35,279 nt of DNA from an uncultured Bacilli bacterium (GTDB taxonomy: Bacteria > Bacillota_I > Bacilli_A > RF39 > UBA660), in NCBI GenBank assembly GCA_944359085.1, contig CALVSQ010000010.1, positions 1-35,279 on the forward strand, given 5' to 3'. Shown here piece by piece: positions 32,980 to 35,279 of this stretch (position 1 is the first letter of the stretch; every line of letters starts with the position of its first letter). A program made the translations under genes and the position numbers. The notes beneath the pieces were generated by a model. That model was given only the letters and a program-made list of their open reading frames with translations. It had not been told where the DNA came from and searched no databases.

Positions 32980-34194
32980 TTAAATTCCTAAATAATATTT
33001 TTTCTTTCCTTTTCTTAACACAATAATTGAATTATCAATAGCCATATCTTTAGTGATTAATTTATCTTCTAATACTTTCTCATCATTAATTGCAATGGCA
33101 CCGTTATTTATAAATTCTCTTGCTTCTCTTTTAGAAGAACAAATATTATTATCTACTAATAAATCAACTAAATTTTTTTCTTCAAATTTAAAGGTTGGTA
33201 CTCCTTTAAAACCAATTAATATTTCATCTTTATTTAAATTTTTAATGTTACCACTAAATAGTGCTTCGCTTATTTTAACGGCTTTCTCGTACTCATCTAT
33301 TCCATGTAAAAATGTAATAACTTCTCTGGCTAGAGCTTTATGAGCTTCTCTTTTTTCAGGACATTCTAAATGTTTTTTTTCTAATTCATTAATTTCATCA
33401 ATTGATAAAAACGTTAATTTTTTTAAATATTCAATTACTTTACTATCTTCAGCATTCAAGAAAAATTGATACATTTCATAACTAGATGTTTTATTGATAT
33501 CTAACCATATTGCATTTCCTTCAGATTTACCAAATTTTGTTCCATCTGCTTTAGTAATCAAAGGCATAGTTAACCCATATGCTTCTTTATTTATTTTTTT
33601 TCTTATTAACTCAACCCCAGATGTAATATTTCCCCATTGATCAGAACCACCAATTTGTAATGTGCAGCCTTTGTTTTCATATAACCATAAGAAATCTAAT
33701 GATTGCATAATCATGTATGAAAATTCTGTATAAGTAATTCCAATGTCTAATCTACTTTTAACAGTTTCTTTATTTAACATATAATTTAAATTGAAATATT
33801 TACCATAATCTCTTAAATAATCTATAAAATTAATATCTTTAGACCAATCATAATTATTAACAACTTCAAAACCAAATATATCTTCTACTTGTTTTCTTAA
33901 CTTTTTATAATTATAATCTAATTGTTCTTTAGTTATCATTGGTCTTTCAGCAGTTGGCTTCGGATCTCCTATTAATCCTGTCGCACCACCTACTAATAAA
34001 ATAGGGTTATGTCCACCTTTTTTTAATCTTGTAGCCATTGAAAAAGTTGAATAATGACCAATATGTAAACTATCACCCGTAGGATCTGTTCCTATATAAA
34101 ATGTTAATCCTCCATTATTAATTTTTTCAATTAAACTTTCATCAGTAATATTTTCAATTAAACCACGCCATACTAATTCATCATATAATTTCAT
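32980..34194 (-). CDS. tyrS: Tyrosyl-tRNA synthetase
   Basis: Charges tRNA-Tyr. 404 residues with the class I signature LHIGHYSTF, the Tyr-binding region GGSDQWGNITSG, the KMSKS-type loop KFGKSEG and a C-terminal S4 RNA-binding domain (ICSSKREAREFINNGAI). The ATG overlaps the dut stop by 4 bases (ATGA). It is the last gene of a T-box operon, and its promoter-distal place after two dUTPase genes is odd, since T-box synthetase genes usually come first. Confidence 0.97.
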   Translation of the reverse strand: MKLYDELVWRGLIENITDESLIEKINNGGLTFYIGTDPTGDSLHIGHYSTFSMATRLKKGGHNPILLVGGATGLIGDPKPTAERPMITKEQLDYNYKKLRKQVEDIFGFEVVNNYDWSKDINFIDYLRDYGKYFNLNYMLNKETVKSRLDIGITYTEFSYMIMQSLDFLWLYENKGCTLQIGGSDQWGNITSGVELIRKKINKEAYGLTMPLITKADGTKFGKSEGNAIWLDINKTSSYEMYQFFLNAEDSKVIEYLKKLTFLSIDEINELEKKHLECPEKREAHKALAREVITFLHGIDEYEKAVKISEALFSGNIKNLNKDEILIGFKGVPTFKFEEKNLVDLLVDNNICSSKREAREFINNGAIAINDEKVLEDKLITKDMAIDNSIIVLRKGKKKYYLGI

Positions 34195-34676
34195 TTTTCA
34201 TCTCTCCTATCTGTACTTCCTAATCCACCTTTTCTAATATTTGTAACATTATCATCATCCGTTATTAAATATTTAATAAATACTCCTTGACAATATGCCT
34301 TATTTTTAGAAATAATAACTTCTTTATCACCTTCATTTTGAATGGACAACCACAAATGTCCTTCATTAGATTCATTATTGTAATAATCACTTTCTATTAA
34401 TCCTACTTGATTAGTTAATCTTAAATTATATTTAAATCCCAAACTACTTCGCATAATCAATAATAATGCTTCATCACTGTTAAAAACAGCTTTATATCCT
34501 GTAGGTATTTTAACTATTTCATTAGGTTTAATAATTATATCATTGATAGCATAAAAATCATATCCTGCACTATTTTTAGTTGCTCTTTTAGGTAATAAAT
34601 AATTATCATATAAATTTATATCATCTTTAATATCTTTTTTGAATTGTTCAAAACTTATTTTTTCAAAATATCTCAT
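34191..34676 (-). CDS. dut: Trimeric-type dUTPase, catalytic Asp replaced by Glu
   Basis: dUTPase turns dUTP into dUMP, keeping uracil out of DNA. The 161-residue protein has motif 1 SAGYDFYA, motif 2 RSSLG, motif 3 and motif 5 RKGGLGSTD of the trimeric family, and the Firmicute-type insertion after motif 3 (YYNNESNEGH). Motif 3 usually reads GxIDSDY, and its first Asp activates the water molecule. Here it reads GLIESDY (codon GAA), so activity may be reduced or altered. The gene follows the dimeric-type dUTPase by one base and overlaps tyrS by four. Confidence 0.87.
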   Translation of the reverse strand: MRYFEKISFEQFKKDIKDDINLYDNYLLPKRATKNSAGYDFYAINDIIIKPNEIVKIPTGYKAVFNSDEALLLIMRSSLGFKYNLRLTNQVGLIESDYYNNESNEGHLWLSIQNEGDKEVIISKNKAYCQGVFIKYLITDDDNVTNIRKGGLGSTDRRDEK

Positions 34677-34677
34677 A

Positions 34678-35157
34678 TTAATAACCTTCTTCTAATCTCT
34701 TTTCTTGTTTTTCTATTTTTCTTAAACAAGCTTCATATATTTCTTTTTCTTCTAGATTTACTAAACTGCCTATATAAATTAAATAACTAAAAATTTTAAT
34801 TACAATTTTTTCATTAACATTATCAATCAACAATGTAGAAAGTTTGAAAACATCATTTAAACATATAAGAATATCAGAAGAAAAGTCATATGTTTTAATC
34901 TTTACTTCATCAATATTTAAATAATTATAGAAATATAGACATACCATAATACAATCAGCTAATTCTTCTAATGCTTCTTCTTTTTTCATTGATTTATTAG
35001 ACCAATATTTAAAACATCTAGATTCATTTGCAAATTCAGCTATTTCAACTATTAATTCAATACAATTTTTTTCAAACATTTTTTCATCATTTTTAAACTT
35101 TTCAAAAAATATGTCATCTAACCTTTTATTTTTAATATATATTTCATTCCAATTCAT
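34678..35157 (-). CDS. Dimeric-type (all-alpha) dUTPase or related NTP pyrophosphohydrolase
   Basis: 159 residues, all helical. The metal-binding pattern of the MazG/dimeric dUTPase superfamily is clear: E38-x-x-E41 in VEIAEFANE and E65-x-x-D68 in LEELADCI, with the dUTPase-typical CFKYW between them. It is related to the Bacillus YncF-phage type by fold class only loosely; dUTP is the most likely substrate. The frame is open to 35217, but that part is the T-box leader; ATG 35157 sits six bases after GGAGG. It is the first gene of the T-box operon. Confidence 0.82.
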   Translation of the reverse strand: MNWNEIYIKNKRLDDIFFEKFKNDEKMFEKNCIELIVEIAEFANESRCFKYWSNKSMKKEEALEELADCIMVCLYFYNYLNIDEVKIKTYDFSSDILICLNDVFKLSTLLIDNVNEKIVIKIFSYLIYIGSLVNLEEKEIYEACLRKIEKQEKRLEEGY

Positions 35158-35170
35158 AAAAATCCTCCAT

Positions 35171-35279
35171 AAAAAAATATTCATATAATAAGGACGAATA
35201 TAAATCCGCGGTACCACCTTAATTTATGAATATTTCATACACTTTAATTTATAACGTAATTACCCGTTTTAACTCCCAA
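35171..35279 (-). promoter_or_regulatory. T-box leader of the dUTPase-dUTPase-tyrS operon (cut by window end)
   Basis: The T-box sequence GGTGGTACCGCGG (35206-35218 on the complement) is exact. A terminator hairpin ATATTC/GAATAT (35177-35182 with 35196-35201) with a T run follows, and upstream AATATTCAT can compete for the same arm. The specifier loop is outside the window, so the amino acid is not seen; Tyr is inferred from tyrS. Confidence 0.9.

Noticed and set aside
35158-35217. Longer frame of the dimeric dUTPase gene to 35217
   Set aside because: This stretch is the T-box antiterminator and terminator, with no ribosome binding site for the upstream start.
1-35279. Mycoplasma-type code with TGA as Trp
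   Set aside because: TGA ends dut, the gene at 32479-32922 and others at sensible places, and Trp codons are TGG throughout.

Overview
The window is very AT-rich (roughly a quarter G+C by eye) and gene-dense, and looks like the chromosome of an uncultured low-GC Firmicute. Runs of same-strand genes, AGGAGG ribosome binding sites, sigma-A-type promoters, a T-box, an L21 leader and the Prp/L27 pair all fit Bacilli. TGG encodes Trp and TGA ends several genes (for example dut and the gene at 32479-32922), so the code is standard and not the Mycoplasma one. murC shows that peptidoglycan is made. An RF39/Erysipelotrichia-like gut lineage is my guess; it is an inference.

Layout. 1-1692: a surface protein with a QPTQPx repeat, broken by a frame change just where a membrane segment would be expected. 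1733-2677: rnhC (+). Almost everything after that is on the minus strand: murC (2679-3992); a block with the Bacillus order spoIVFA-spoIVFB-rplU-prp-rpmA-X-obg (4085-8065), in which X is a stand-alone response regulator where Bacillus has spo0B; an Rpn-family nuclease with an AUA start and a sequestered ribosome binding site (8111-8935); rnfC plus an rnfD-rnfG fusion (9061-11702); engB, an unknown gene and der (11775-14173); a CheD-like protein directly after the tmRNA gene (14233-15089); and rmuC, a DUF2238-like membrane protein, rnr, smpB and an unknown gene (15184-19912). A small rhodanese (19974-20261) separates these from the most unusual part.

20317-32922 is one same-strand block of about 12.6 kb encoding a type IV secretion-like machine: two single-pass pseudopilin-like or VirB8-like proteins, a TadZ/CpaE-like protein without the Walker lysine, two VirB2-like pilins with a shared CVDCF motif, a VirB6/TrbL-like channel, a PrgI/VirB3-like protein, a VirB4 split in two genes, a membrane-anchored SpoIID+M23 cell-wall enzyme, an LppM-like lipoprotein and a VirD4-like coupling ATPase. 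There is no relaxase, integrase, oriT-like signal or att repeat, and core genes sit on both sides. It therefore looks like a fixed chromosomal system and not a passing conjugative element. The mix of conjugation, Tad-pilus and sporulation-engulfment parts is the best candidate here for an undescribed system.

The right end (32980-35279) is a T-box-controlled operon of dimeric dUTPase, trimeric dUTPase (with Glu at the usual catalytic Asp) and tyrS; the T-box runs off the window. Terminators are often built from the last codons of genes, and some promoters overlap the preceding terminator, which shows how compact the genome is.
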